Below, in pieces: positions 41,745 to 51,025 of a DNA stretch of 64,000 nucleotides. The stretch spans positions 62,001-126,000 of the forward strand of contig NZ_JANKBI010000001.1 in the NCBI RefSeq assembly GCF_024622195.1, read 5' to 3'. Source of the DNA: Murimonas intestini (GTDB taxonomy: Bacteria > Bacillota > Clostridia > Lachnospirales > Lachnospiraceae). The notes beneath the pieces were generated by a model. The model worked only from the letters and a program-made list of their open reading frames with translations. It had not been told where the DNA came from and searched no databases. Numbering within the stretch: position 1 is the stretch's first letter; each line of letters starts with the position of its first letter. Both the position numbers and the translations under genes were made by a program.

Positions 41745-42788
41745 TCAAACTTCCGGAATTCTAATAATAAACTTTGCCCCAATCTGATTGTTTGTATCTA
41801 ATGAAATACTTCCATGATGGAGTTCAATAATATGCCTGGCTATTGTAAGTCCTATCCCATTTCCGGCAGCCGAATGAGAAACGTCCCCCTGAAAGAATTT
41901 ATCAAAAATGTGTCTGGCTGTCTCGGGCGGAATTCCTCCGCCCTGGTCTGCTATAGTAAAAACAATGTCAGTGTCATCATGGAAGATTTTTATCTCTACC
42001 ATACCGTAATCCGGTGAGAATTTAACTGCATTATCCAGCAGGTTTATCCAGACCTGGTTCATTAACTCTTCATTTGCATTAAGCATTATTTCTTCGCAGT
42101 CAAATATGATCTCCATATGCTTGTCCGACCATTTTTTATCTAATAGTGCAATAACCCGTCTTATCTGCTCACTCACATTGTAATGTGTTTTGTCCGTCAA
42201 AATAGATTGTTTTTCTATTTTTGACAGATTAAGTACATTTGTTGCAAGCTCTGTTAAACGTTCAGACTCTGTTATAATGATATCAAGATATTCATTTTTT
42301 TCATCTTGTGTAAGGTCATCACGTTTTAACATTTTGGCAAATCCCCTGATAGAAACAATGGGGGTCTTAAACTCATGGGAAAAATTATTAACAAAATCGC
42401 TTCTGAGCATCTCAACACTTTCAAGCTCTTCAGCCATGTGGTTAAAGCTGCTGCTCAGATGTTTAAACTCATCAGGTCCCACAAGATGGATCCTGGTATT
42501 GTAATTGCCTCTGGCAATCTGGTCTGAGGCCTCTATGATCTTTCTGATAGGTGCTAAGGGCCGGTGGCTGAAAACAGCCGCCAGCAGTGTTCCCACCAAT
42601 AAGCTGACAAGTGCAAACAGCAAAAGGGGAAGTCCGTCTGGTTTGCCGTGGGGCACTCCCAGCCTGTTCAATAAGATCATTCCAAGTAAAACAAGCAGCA
42701 TGGCCAGCAGCATGATCAAAAAGAATGTGGCAGCGAACAGAAGAGAGAGACGTATCTTATTCAAATATTTAGTTAATCTGGTTTTCAT
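41745..42788 (-). CDS. Sensor histidine kinase (paralogue of the kinase at 38515)
   Basis: A 347-residue kinase: two membrane helices (about 13-41 and 52-75) with a very short outer loop, HAMP (about 76-128), HisKA with NNFSHEFKTPIVSI (H138), HATPase with NLLDNAVKFSP, DQGGGIPPE and GNGIGLTIA. The phosphoacceptor position and layout match the kinase at 38515, pointing to duplication. It overlaps its regulator gene by 20 bp. Divergent from the ABC transporter at 43650, which is its likely target or partner. Confidence 0.92.
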   Translation of the reverse strand: MKTRLTKYLNKIRLSLLFAATFFLIMLLAMLLVLLGMILLNRLGVPHGKPDGLPLLLFALVSLLVGTLLAAVFSHRPLAPIRKIIEASDQIARGNYNTRIHLVGPDEFKHLSSSFNHMAEELESVEMLRSDFVNNFSHEFKTPIVSIRGFAKMLKRDDLTQDEKNEYLDIIITESERLTELATNVLNLSKIEKQSILTDKTHYNVSEQIRRVIALLDKKWSDKHMEIIFDCEEIMLNANEELMNQVWINLLDNAVKFSPDYGMVEIKIFHDDTDIVFTIADQGGGIPPETARHIFDKFFQGDVSHSAAGNGIGLTIARHIIELHHGSISLDTNNQIGAKFIIRIPEV

Positions 42789-43458
42789 TTTGTATCACCG
42801 CCTTATATCCGATACCACGGATAGCCTGTATTTTAAATTCCGGCCACTCTTCAAATCTTTTGCGAAGCCTGTTTATATGGACATTTACTGTTGTATCTAC
42901 CGTATCCGATTCCAATCCCCAGATTTCATCCATCAGCTGTAACCTGGTAAATATCTTGTCGGGATAGGAGAGAAGCTTAAAGAGAAGCAGAAATTCTTTA
43001 CGGGGAAGCGTCTGGCTGGCATTCCCACGGGTAACTGTCAGTGAATCATAATCCAGGACTATTTTTCCAACATACAGTTTGTGTTCGTTTGCTATTTTGG
43101 CCCTTCTCAGCAGAGCCTTTATACGCAGCAGCATCTCCTCCTCATTTACGGGCTTTACCATATAATCATCCGTACCTGCCAGAAACCCCCTGCATTTTTC
43201 TTCCGGCAGCTGTTTTGCTGTAACCATTAAGATAGGTGTTGTATCACCGCAGGCTCTGACAGTCTCAGTAAATTTATACCCATCCATTTTGGGCATCATA
43301 ATATCAAGGACAATCAGATCAATATGCTGATGGTCTGTAATATCTAATGCAGCAAGACCGTCAGAAGCAAGAAAAACCTCATATCCGGCATGAGAAAGTA
43401 CAGCCTTCATAAGTTTTGATGTATTTTTATCATCTTCTACAACTAATATCTGAAACAT
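42769..43458 (-). CDS. OmpR-family response regulator (paralogue of the regulator at 37847)
   Basis: A 229-residue regulator with EDD at 8-10, D52 in VLDIMMPKMDG, YMVKPVNEEEM with the conserved Lys, and a winged helix with LPRKEFLLLFKLLSYPDKIFTRLQL and VNVHINRLRKRF. First gene of a regulator-kinase operon. On the minus strand an extended -10 (TGATATAAT) lies at 43499-43491, next to the large palindrome 43505-43547 shared with the divergent ABC transporter gene. Confidence 0.92.
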   Translation of the reverse strand: MFQILVVEDDKNTSKLMKAVLSHAGYEVFLASDGLAALDITDHQHIDLIVLDIMMPKMDGYKFTETVRACGDTTPILMVTAKQLPEEKCRGFLAGTDDYMVKPVNEEEMLLRIKALLRRAKIANEHKLYVGKIVLDYDSLTVTRGNASQTLPRKEFLLLFKLLSYPDKIFTRLQLMDEIWGLESDTVDTTVNVHINRLRKRFEEWPEFKIQAIRGIGYKAVIQNENQIN

Positions 43459-43504
43459 GTATTAAAACCTCCTGTCATCCAATACTTATCATTATATCAC
43501 AAAA

Positions 43505-43547
43505 GAAAAACTGAAAATAAATTGTATGAGTTTATTTTCAGTTTTTC
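43505..43547. promoter_or_regulatory. 17-bp perfect inverted repeat between divergent regulator and ABC genes
   Basis: Bases 43505-43521 (GAAAAACTGAAAATAAA) are exactly complementary to 43531-43547 around a 9-base loop. The palindrome covers the -35 regions of the divergent promoters: minus-strand extended -10 at 43491-43499 for the regulator and TATAGT at 43552-43557 for the transporter. A shared operator is the likely role. Confidence 0.55.
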
Positions 43548-43649
43548 AAAGTATAGTAAGATGCATAAGACAATAAAAGCAGCATAATCAAAAATAGTAT
43601 TGTCCTGTAAGACACAGCATACAGGCATGCAAATGAAAGGAGTCATCAT

Positions 43650-46394
43650 ATGCTTCAAATACAAAAAATCAAGAAGGAATATATCACAGGGGATTTAGTT
43701 CAGACTGCTCTTGATGATGTTTCCCTGAACTTAAGAGACAATGAGTTCGTCGCTGTTCTTGGGCCAAGCGGTTCTGGAAAGACAACATTACTAAATATTA
43801 TAGGCGGACTTGACCGATACGACAGCGGTGATCTGATCATCAATGGGATCTCAACAAAAAAATATAAGGACCGTGACTGGGATTCCTATAGGAATCATAC
43901 TATAGGTTTTGTATTTCAGAGCTATAACCTGATCCCCCACCAGTCAGTCCTGGCTAATGTAGAATTGTCGCTGACAATATCCGGCATTTCCAAGTCAGAG
44001 AGGCGGAAACGTGCCAAAGAAGCGCTTGTAAAGGTAGGCCTTGACGGACAGTTCCATAAAAAGCCAAACCAGATGTCAGGAGGACAGATGCAGAGAGTGG
44101 CAATCGCAAGAGCTCTTGTGAATGATCCTGATATTTTGCTGGCAGATGAACCTACAGGAGCACTTGATACGGAAACAAGTGTCCAGGTAATGGAATTGCT
44201 GAAAGAGGTGGCAAATGACAGGCTTGTGGTAATGGTCACCCATAATCCGGAGCTGGCCGAAAAATATGCGACACGTATTGTAAAATTAAGAGACGGAAGG
44301 ATAAAAGATGATTCTGATCCCTGTGAGGTGGATCATACAAGTCTTGAGAAACCAAAACATAAGAATATGGGAAAATCCTCCATGTCTTTTTTAACATCAC
44401 TTTCATTAAGCTTTAATAACCTTAAAACAAAAAAGGGAAGAACTTTTCTGACCGCTTTTGCAGGCTCTATCGGAATTATAGGCATTGCCTTGATAATGGC
44501 TCTTTCTAATGGAGTAAACACGTATATTTCAGATATCCAGAAAAGTACAATGACATCATATCCCATATCTATTGAGGCACAGACAATTGATATGAGCAGT
44601 ATGATGGAAACAGGAAGGAGACTATCGGGTTCGGAGGATACAGGACACAGCCTGGATGCAGTATACTCAAATGGAAGTGCTATTGAGGCGGTATCCAGCA
44701 TAACAACAAGCTTTACAGAAAATAATCTTACAGATTTCAAAAAATATATAGACAACCCGGACAGTGAAATACACCAGTATGTAGGTGAGAATGGTGTCGT
44801 ATATTCTTATGATACAAAGTTTGACGTCTATGCCTATGACCCGGATGAAGTGCTTGTCAACACAGATGGAAGTACACTGACAGATAAAAATGACACAAAT
44901 TCCAGCAGAATGATGAGCAGTATGGGAAACATGGGAAGTATGGGAAATATGGGCAGCATGATGTCCGGGTCTGCAGGTAATTTCAAAGAGATCATGCCCG
45001 GCAGTGACGGAAAAGGCATCAGCACCGCAGTAACTGAGAATTATGATGTTTTATACGGTTCCTGGCCGGAAGAATATAACGAGGTTATCCTGGTTTTAGA
45101 TGAGAATAATGAAATATCATCAACAACGCTGTATGAATTAGGATTACTGCCATCTGCGGAGTATAAGGAAATGATGACAAAAATAGAGGACGGAGAACCT
45201 GTAGAGGCAGGTACGCAGAGTTTAAGCTATGAGGATATCTGCAGCAAAGTATTCTATATGGTTCCCTCCTGCGATTATTATGAGGAAAATGAGAATGGAA
45301 CCTTCCGCAGCATTGCCGATGATAAATCTAAAATGGAAAATCTTCTGGAAAATGCTGTTAAATTAAAAGTTACTGGTGTGGTGCGTCCGAAAGAAGATAC
45401 GGAAACAATGCCTTTAAATGCACCAATTGGATTTACAAAGGGTCTGACTGACTATTTGATCAGCCACACAGAGCAAAGTGCCATCGTCCAGGCACAGAAA
45501 GCAGATGAAAGTATAAATGTCCTGAACGGACTGGCTTTTGAACCGGCTGATAATAATGAGAAAATTGAAAATACAAAGACATATCTCTCTGCTCTGGGCG
45601 TATCAGACAAGGCACGGCTTTTTAAAGACATTTTAGAAAGCGTCCCGTCTGGAACTCAGTCAGCCTCGTCTCAGATGATGGATATGGGGGAAGAACAGCT
45701 TGCAGCGGCGCTGGACTCTTACCTAGAGAACCCGGATGAGGACGTCCTGCTGTCTATTTATGACAGCTACATCTCTACGGGAAGTTATGATGATAATATG
45801 AGCGCTTTTGGTGTAGTAAGCCTTGATGCCCCATCAGCCATTAATATTTATGCAGATAGTTTTGAAGATAAAAATGCGATATCAGATTGTATAGATAAAT
45901 ACAATCAGACTGCAAAGGAAGAGGATCAGATCAGCTATACAGATTATGTGGGAATGCTGATGTCGTCCGTGACGACGATCATAAATGTAATATCATATGT
46001 ATTGATTGCTTTTGTTGCCGTATCGCTCATAGTATCGTCTATTATGATTGGGATCATCACTTATATTTCAGTGCTGGAACGCACAAAAGAAATAGGTATA
46101 CTCAGGGCCATCGGCGCTTCCAGGCATAATATATCCCAGGTATTTAATGCTGAGACTTTTATTATCGGGCTGTGTTCCGGACTGCTTGGAATAGGTATCA
46201 CACTTCTTCTTTTAATACCCGGTAATGAAATCATACATGCTGTTGCCGGAACAACTGCAGTGAATGCTTCACTGCCTGTCATGAACGCAGTTATACTGAT
46301 CCTGTTAAGCATGCTGCTCACTCTTGTAGGCGGCTTTATACCTGCAAAAAAGGCAGCAAAAAAAGATCCTGTTACCGCCCTCAGAACAGAATAA
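43650..46394 (+). CDS. MacB-like ABC transporter, ATPase fused to FtsX-type permease
   Basis: A 914-residue fusion. The ATPase (1-225) shows GPSGSGKTT, MSGGQMQRVAIARAL and LADEPTGALDTET. TM1 lies at about 268-290 (AGSIGIIGIALIMALSNGV), a very large extracellular domain at 290-770, and three more helices with an FtsX signature (SLIVSSIMIGIITYISVLERTKEIGILRAIGAS). The outer domain contains a Met/Gly/Ser-rich stretch (about 425-445: MMSSMGNMGSMGNMGS). Such mechanotransmission-type transporters export or expel peptides, antibiotics or lipoproteins. Control by the divergent two-component system is probable. Confidence 0.9.
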   Translation: MLQIQKIKKEYITGDLVQTALDDVSLNLRDNEFVAVLGPSGSGKTTLLNIIGGLDRYDSGDLIINGISTKKYKDRDWDSYRNHTIGFVFQSYNLIPHQSVLANVELSLTISGISKSERRKRAKEALVKVGLDGQFHKKPNQMSGGQMQRVAIARALVNDPDILLADEPTGALDTETSVQVMELLKEVANDRLVVMVTHNPELAEKYATRIVKLRDGRIKDDSDPCEVDHTSLEKPKHKNMGKSSMSFLTSLSLSFNNLKTKKGRTFLTAFAGSIGIIGIALIMALSNGVNTYISDIQKSTMTSYPISIEAQTIDMSSMMETGRRLSGSEDTGHSLDAVYSNGSAIEAVSSITTSFTENNLTDFKKYIDNPDSEIHQYVGENGVVYSYDTKFDVYAYDPDEVLVNTDGSTLTDKNDTNSSRMMSSMGNMGSMGNMGSMMSGSAGNFKEIMPGSDGKGISTAVTENYDVLYGSWPEEYNEVILVLDENNEISSTTLYELGLLPSAEYKEMMTKIEDGEPVEAGTQSLSYEDICSKVFYMVPSCDYYEENENGTFRSIADDKSKMENLLENAVKLKVTGVVRPKEDTETMPLNAPIGFTKGLTDYLISHTEQSAIVQAQKADESINVLNGLAFEPADNNEKIENTKTYLSALGVSDKARLFKDILESVPSGTQSASSQMMDMGEEQLAAALDSYLENPDEDVLLSIYDSYISTGSYDDNMSAFGVVSLDAPSAINIYADSFEDKNAISDCIDKYNQTAKEEDQISYTDYVGMLMSSVTTIINVISYVLIAFVAVSLIVSSIMIGIITYISVLERTKEIGILRAIGASRHNISQVFNAETFIIGLCSGLLGIGITLLLLIPGNEIIHAVAGTTAVNASLPVMNAVILILLSMLLTLVGGFIPAKKAAKKDPVTALRTE

Positions 46395-46569
46395 TAGTAA
46401 TGAATAATAATCTCTGTGATTGCATCAGACTAAGAAACCTGATAGAATGATATCAGTATTTAGTAGTTACCAGCATTTACACTAAATCTTCAGGTCAGGC
46501 CGTAAGGTCTGGCCTGTATATGATACAGTAAACATAAGGGTAGCTGTGCCCTATGGCAGGGAGGTTATT

Positions 46570-47103
46570 ATGCATTATATTACAGATTATTTATCGCCTG
46601 TAGGATTGCTCAGGCTTGCCTCAAAAGGAGAAAGCCTGGAAGGGCTGTGGATAGATGGGCAAAAATATTTTTGCGCAGGTTTAACAGGCGAAACAGTGAG
46701 AGATGACAGTCTCAATATATTTAAAAATACAAAGGATTGGCTGGAGAGATATTTTGCAGGGCAGAAACCGGCGGTATCGGAATTGATGCTTGAGCCGCCG
46801 GGAGGGGAATTCAGGCAGAGTGTATGGAATATCCTTTGCCGGATACCTTACGGACATGTCATGACTTATGGGGACATAGCAAGGGAAATAGCAGAGAAGA
46901 CAGGCCGGAGCAGTATGTCCGGCCAGGCAGTCGGTGGGGCAGTAAGCCATAATCCGGTTTCCATCATTATCCCCTGCCACAGGGTAGTTGGGACAAACGG
47001 CAGCCTGACGGGTTATGCAGGGGGGATTGCAGTCAAGATTAAACTTTTGGAGCTTGAAGGCGTGGATATGGAACATTTATTTATACCCAAAAATCCATGT
47101 TGA
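46570..47103 (+). CDS. ogt: Methylated-DNA-protein cysteine methyltransferase (Ogt type)
   Basis: A 177-residue DNA repair protein that transfers O6-alkyl groups from guanine to itself. ATG 46570 follows CAGGGAGG. The helix-turn-helix FRQSVWNILCRIPYGHVMTYGDIA and the active site IIIPCHRVVG (acceptor Cys) are intact, with NGSLTGYAGG beyond. A slight extension (EKTGRSSMSGQ) sits between the two motifs. It is separated from the ABC gene by a 174-bp region with only a short hairpin (46496-46516). Confidence 0.93.
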   Translation: MHYITDYLSPVGLLRLASKGESLEGLWIDGQKYFCAGLTGETVRDDSLNIFKNTKDWLERYFAGQKPAVSELMLEPPGGEFRQSVWNILCRIPYGHVMTYGDIAREIAEKTGRSSMSGQAVGGAVSHNPVSIIIPCHRVVGTNGSLTGYAGGIAVKIKLLELEGVDMEHLFIPKNPC

Positions 47104-47126
47104 ATGTGTAAGGGAAAGTGGTCGAC

Positions 47127-48086
47127 ATGAAAGCTACGAATATAGAAAAACAGTATTACGGAAATCAGGTTATCGTATCAACGAAGGAAGAGGACTGCAT
47201 CATCTATAAATTAGAGGATGAATCAGGAAGCGCAATTTTAACAAGGTATGAAGTATTTCCCGGCATTGCACTGGTGTATAATGACGTTCACAAACAGGAT
47301 ATATCGATTGACAGTAAAGACGATATTTATCACATCTTTGAAATTAACCACTGCAGAGAGGGAAGAATTGAATTTGAAACAGCAGGCGGCGAATATATAT
47401 ATATCAAGAAGGGAGACATAGCGGTAAATACGAAAGATGGGGTACGGAATTACTCCTATTTCCCTTTAAGTCACTATCATGGTGTGACAATAGAAATTGA
47501 TTTTGGGGTAGTAGAGGCAGAGATTCCGGATGTGATGAAATTTATCCATATCGACTTGAAGAAAGTGAAAGAAAAATTTGTGACCAATCAGCATTGTTAT
47601 GTGTTTCGTGAGAATGACCACTTTGAGCATCTGTTTGCTGAATTATATGCGATTCCTGAAAAAATCCGCAAATCCTATTATCAGATAAAAGTGATGGAGA
47701 TTCTTCTTTTTATGTCGGTTTTGGATGTTAAATCAGAGAGTGTAAAAAATAGATATTATAATAAGAAACAAGTTGCGATAATCAAAGAAATTCATAATTA
47801 TATGATTAAAAATATAGATAAAAAACTTACAATCAATCAGCTGTCTGAACAATACGAGATGTCTGCAACCAATGTAAAAAAATATTTCACAGAAGTCTAT
47901 GGGAACAGCATCTACGCATATTTAAAGGAATACCGCATACAACAAGCAGCAAAAATGCTAAAAAGTACGACAGATGATATAGCAGTCATTGCGGGAAATG
48001 TCGGTTATGACAATGCAAGCAAATTTGCCAGCAGCTTTAAGAGTGTCATGGGAATCACACCGAATGAATTTAGAAAGTCTGTCTGA
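47127..48086 (+). CDS. AraC-family regulator of the ECF/ABC cassette
   Basis: A 319-residue regulator with an N-terminal sensing domain (1-210; INHCREGRIEFETAGGEYIYIKKGD looks cupin-like) and a C-terminal double helix-turn-helix (about 220-319; LTINQLSEQYEMSATNVKKYFTEVYGNSIYAYLKEYRIQQAA and DIAVIAGNVGYDNASKFASSFK). ATG 47127 fits AAGGGA at 47110-47115 better than the GTG at 47118. YbtA-like AraC regulators control siderophore uptake cassettes and respond to the iron chelate; the same logic is suggested by the genes downstream. Codon use is AT-richer than in ogt. Confidence 0.88.
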   Translation: MKATNIEKQYYGNQVIVSTKEEDCIIYKLEDESGSAILTRYEVFPGIALVYNDVHKQDISIDSKDDIYHIFEINHCREGRIEFETAGGEYIYIKKGDIAVNTKDGVRNYSYFPLSHYHGVTIEIDFGVVEAEIPDVMKFIHIDLKKVKEKFVTNQHCYVFRENDHFEHLFAELYAIPEKIRKSYYQIKVMEILLFMSVLDVKSESVKNRYYNKKQVAIIKEIHNYMIKNIDKKLTINQLSEQYEMSATNVKKYFTEVYGNSIYAYLKEYRIQQAAKMLKSTTDDIAVIAGNVGYDNASKFASSFKSVMGITPNEFRKSV

Positions 48087-48134
48087 ATGGATCATTCTGT
48101 ATTTTTTGGAGTAGAAAAAAGTTTCAAACAACAA

Positions 48135-48168
48135 TATAATAACAATTGAGTTAGGTGAGCCAAACTAA
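48135..48168 (+). promoter_or_regulatory. Activator-type promoter with a DtxR/IdeR-like box
   Basis: TATAAT at 48135-48140 has no acceptable -35 at 16-18 bp, as for AraC-activated promoters. At the expected start site, TTAGGTGAGCCAAACTAA (48151-48168) resembles the DtxR/IdeR iron box (TTAGGTTAGSCTAACCTAA), with TTAG and CTAA ends but one base shorter. Iron-dependent repression is an inference. Confidence 0.45.
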
Positions 48169-48180
48169 ACTGCTCACCTA
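48152..48180 (+). other. 9-bp hairpin in the leader of the ECF operon
   Basis: TAGGTGAGC (48152-48160) and GCTCACCTA (48172-48180) pair perfectly around an 11-base loop. A second dyad GGTTAG (48195-48200) with CTAACC (48207-48212) follows, ending just before the AAGGAGG ribosome site. Operator or leader-RNA function is possible. Confidence 0.5.
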
Positions 48181-48225
48181 TTATTATGATAATGGGTTAG
48201 AGGGAACTAACCAAGGAGGATTGAC

Positions 48226-48822
48226 ATGTCAACAAAGAAAGACAGTTCAAACAAATTACAAGGAAAGGATTTAATGAATGTAGGTATCTATTCAGCAATT
48301 TATTTTGTGATTGTATTTGCAGTTGCAATGTTAGGCTATATTCCGATTATGATGCCAATGCTATGTGTTTTGGTTCCACTGATTGCGGGAGTGCCTTTTA
48401 TGTTATTCCTTACGAAAGTAAAAAAGTTTGGAATGATTTGGATTATGAGTATTATTATGGGAATTCTTATGCTGCTGACGGGAATGGCACAGTATGCACT
48501 GATTATAGGAGCTTTCTCAGGACTGATAGCAGAATTGATCTACAAGAGCGGTAATTACAAAAGCCAGAGTAAAGCAGTATTAACTTGTGGTGTATTTAGT
48601 ATATGGGTTTGGGGAAACTTTATACCGCTATTCTTCAAACGTGAGAGTTATTGGGCTGCCAGACAAAGCTTTGGAGAAGATTACATCAATACATTAAACA
48701 GCCTGATGCCGATCTGGCTTTGCCCTATTCTTTTAGCAGCTGCATTTGTTTTCGGAATTCTTGGCGGTTTATTAGGAAAAACGTTACTTAAGAAGCATTT
48801 TAAAAAGGCAGGAATCGCATAA
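48226..48822 (+). CDS. ECF transporter S component (MptD/Trep_Strep family)
   Basis: A 198-residue membrane protein with about six helices: LMNVGIYSAIYFVIVFAVAML, MMPMLCVLVPLIAGVPFMLFL, IWIMSIIMGILMLLTG and others, of the MptD/Trep_Strep type of substrate-capturing component. The substrate of this family is not settled to my knowledge. The first gene of a five-gene operon; its stop overlaps the ATG of the T component (TAATG). Gene context, two exporter-fold ABC proteins and an iron-box-like site, points to a metal chelate or haem. Confidence 0.82.
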   Translation: MSTKKDSSNKLQGKDLMNVGIYSAIYFVIVFAVAMLGYIPIMMPMLCVLVPLIAGVPFMLFLTKVKKFGMIWIMSIIMGILMLLTGMAQYALIIGAFSGLIAELIYKSGNYKSQSKAVLTCGVFSIWVWGNFIPLFFKRESYWAARQSFGEDYINTLNSLMPIWLCPILLAAAFVFGILGGLLGKTLLKKHFKKAGIA

Positions 48823-49556
48823 TGGAGGTTTTAAGCAGTAGAAAGCAAAGAAGAGGAATTGGACTTGATCCTAGAACAACGATAGTATTGCTTCTAATGG
48901 TTGCAGTGTTTGTTCTAGGAGGAGCAGGCGGAAACGAACTCATATGGGCGAGAATTATCCTGGCGTGTGTACCAGTCGTTCTTTTACTTACCAGCAATAA
49001 TAAGTTAAAGTGCATAGTTTTTGTATTGGTGTATTTGCTTGGATACTTTCTACAGTTTTATGTATTAGGTCATTTAACTGGGATTCTAAATTCTCTGATG
49101 CTTGCCACAGCAGGAATGATTACATCGTTTTTGCCAGGGCTTATGATGGGATACTATGCCGTATCAACGACAACGGTGAGCGAATTTGTTGCTGCAATGG
49201 AACGTATACATATGCCGGAACAGGTTATCATTCCTTTATCCGTTATGTTTCGTTTCTTTCCAACGGTCGTAGAGGAAGCTGGTAGCATTAACGATGCAAT
49301 GCGGATGAGAGGAATCGCAATGGGGGGGAAACATCCGGGAAAAATGTTGGAATATCGATTGATACCTATTATGACATGCTCAGTAAAAATTGGTGAAGAG
49401 TTATCCGCAGCATCGCTGACAAGAGGACTTGGTGCACCAGTAAAAAGAACCAATATCTGTAAAATTGGATTTGGATTATGGGATATACTGTTTCTTGGAT
49501 TAAGTATCTGCATAGTAATCTATTGGGTGTTGATTTTGATAGGAGTAAGAGTATGA
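48822..49556 (+). CDS. ECF transporter T component (EcfT)
   Basis: A 244-residue energy-coupling membrane protein. The C-terminal cytoplasmic coupling helices carry the two Ala-Arg-Gly-like signatures in modified form: DAMRMRGIAMGG and SAASLTRGLGAP. N-terminal helices RTTIVLLLMVAVFVLGGAG and others span the membrane. It links the S component to the ATPases. It overlaps the S component by 1 bp and the ATPase by 4 bp, so the transporter is translationally coupled. Confidence 0.88.
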   Translation: MEVLSSRKQRRGIGLDPRTTIVLLLMVAVFVLGGAGGNELIWARIILACVPVVLLLTSNNKLKCIVFVLVYLLGYFLQFYVLGHLTGILNSLMLATAGMITSFLPGLMMGYYAVSTTTVSEFVAAMERIHMPEQVIIPLSVMFRFFPTVVEEAGSINDAMRMRGIAMGGKHPGKMLEYRLIPIMTCSVKIGEELSAASLTRGLGAPVKRTNICKIGFGLWDILFLGLSICIVIYWVLILIGVRV

Positions 49557-51025
49557 TTCGTTTAGAAAATGTTCATTTTCAATATGGGGACGAGAATGAA
49601 AATAATGGAGCACTTCATGATATTAACCTAGAGATTCCATCTGGGCAGGCGGTACTCTTTTGTGGAGAGTCAGGATGCGGAAAGACAACGATAACCAGAC
49701 TTATTAATGGATTAATTCCACATTTTTATGAGGGTAGATTAACAGGAAAAATAAGAGTAGATGGACAGGAAATACAAAGCCAGGAATTATATGATACAGC
49801 CAAAATCGTAGGGACCGTATTTCAAAACCCAAGATCCCAATTTTTTAATGTGGATACCAGAAGTGAAGTAGCATTTGGACTTGAAAATCAAGGTATTAGA
49901 GAAGCTGAGATATTAAAAAGAGTCAATCAAACAGTTACTGAATTTCAGATGGAAAGTTTGATGGACCGAAGTATCTTTGAACTATCCGGCGGAGAAAAAC
50001 AAAAAATTGCCTGTGCCTGCGTTTCAACGAGTTCTCCTGAAGTATTTGTTTTGGATGAACCATCTGCTAATTTGGATGTGCATTCAATGAAGTTACTTCA
50101 TAACATGATCTTACGATGGAAACAGCAAGGGAAAACAATTGTGATTGCAGAACATCGATTAGCATACATCTGGAATCTTATTGACAGAGTGATTTTTCTG
50201 GAATCTGGAAAGATAGCAAAAGATATGCAGCCAGCAGAATTTCTAAAGTTATCAGAAACAGAACTTCACAGCATGGGACTTCGTTCTAATAATGAACAGA
50301 AAATATCAAAAATGCATAAAGCAACAGACATAAAAAACATAGAGTTTAAAGATATTACATTTGGATACAAGAAAGGAAAACAGATATTAGATATATCGAA
50401 AATACAAATCCCTGAGCATGAAATTACTGCAATTATAGGGCACAATGGTCTGGGGAAAAGCACATTTCTTCGCTGTATTTGCGGATTAGAGAAAAAATGT
50501 AAAACACGTATGATAAAAAATGGAGCCATGATAAAAAGAAAAAAGTGTCTTGCTGAATGTTTTCTTGTGATGCAGGATGTAAACCATCAGCTTTTTACAG
50601 AAAGTGTACTTGATGAAGTTTTAATTAGTATGGAACAGGAAGACAAAGAGAAAGCACAAGAGATTTTGGCAGAACTGGATCTCTTAGAATATGCCGGCAG
50701 ACATCCAATCTCGTTGTCAGGCGGCCAAAAGCAACGAGTTGCAGTTGCTACAGCGATTGCATCAGAACGAGATATTTTACTTTTTGATGAACCCACCAGT
50801 GGACTGGATTATAAACATATGCTTCAAGTTTCTGCAATCTTTCAAAAGCTGAAAGCAAAGGGAAAAACAATTATTGTCGTAACACATGACATGGAATTCA
50901 TAGAAGCAATATCTGCAAACATTATAGAGTTAAATACTAATTCTGTAAAGAATTACGCACAAAAGGAATTTAGAGAAGAGGTTGATTGTAATGAAAAAGA
51001 AAAGCTCCCTGCAGAAGTTATTTGA
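49553..51025 (+). CDS. ECF transporter ATPase with two fused ABC domains
   Basis: A 490-residue fusion of the EcfA and EcfA' roles. Domain 1 (1-235): Walker A GESGCGKTT at 38-46, LSGGEKQKIACA, VFVLDEPSANLD. Domain 2 (about 265-480): GHNGLGKST near 297, LSGGQKQRVAVA, LLFDEPTSGLD and VTHDMEF. Start ATG 49553, after AGGAG at 49541-49545; an upstream in-frame start would lie inside the T component. Its 3' end overlaps the next gene by 35 bp. Confidence 0.92.
   Translation: MIRLENVHFQYGDENENNGALHDINLEIPSGQAVLFCGESGCGKTTITRLINGLIPHFYEGRLTGKIRVDGQEIQSQELYDTAKIVGTVFQNPRSQFFNVDTRSEVAFGLENQGIREAEILKRVNQTVTEFQMESLMDRSIFELSGGEKQKIACACVSTSSPEVFVLDEPSANLDVHSMKLLHNMILRWKQQGKTIVIAEHRLAYIWNLIDRVIFLESGKIAKDMQPAEFLKLSETELHSMGLRSNNEQKISKMHKATDIKNIEFKDITFGYKKGKQILDISKIQIPEHEITAIIGHNGLGKSTFLRCICGLEKKCKTRMIKNGAMIKRKKCLAECFLVMQDVNHQLFTESVLDEVLISMEQEDKEKAQEILAELDLLEYAGRHPISLSGGQKQRVAVATAIASERDILLFDEPTSGLDYKHMLQVSAIFQKLKAKGKTIIVVTHDMEFIEAISANIIELNTNSVKNYAQKEFREEVDCNEKEKLPAEVI

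Noticed and set aside
44915..44970. DNA tandem repeat in the ABC transporter gene
   Set aside because: The protein is repetitive (MGNMGSM) but the DNA units are short and diverged; treated as a protein feature.
46395..46569. Riboswitch before ogt
   Set aside because: Only a 6-bp hairpin (46496-46516) is visible and there is no known aptamer pattern.
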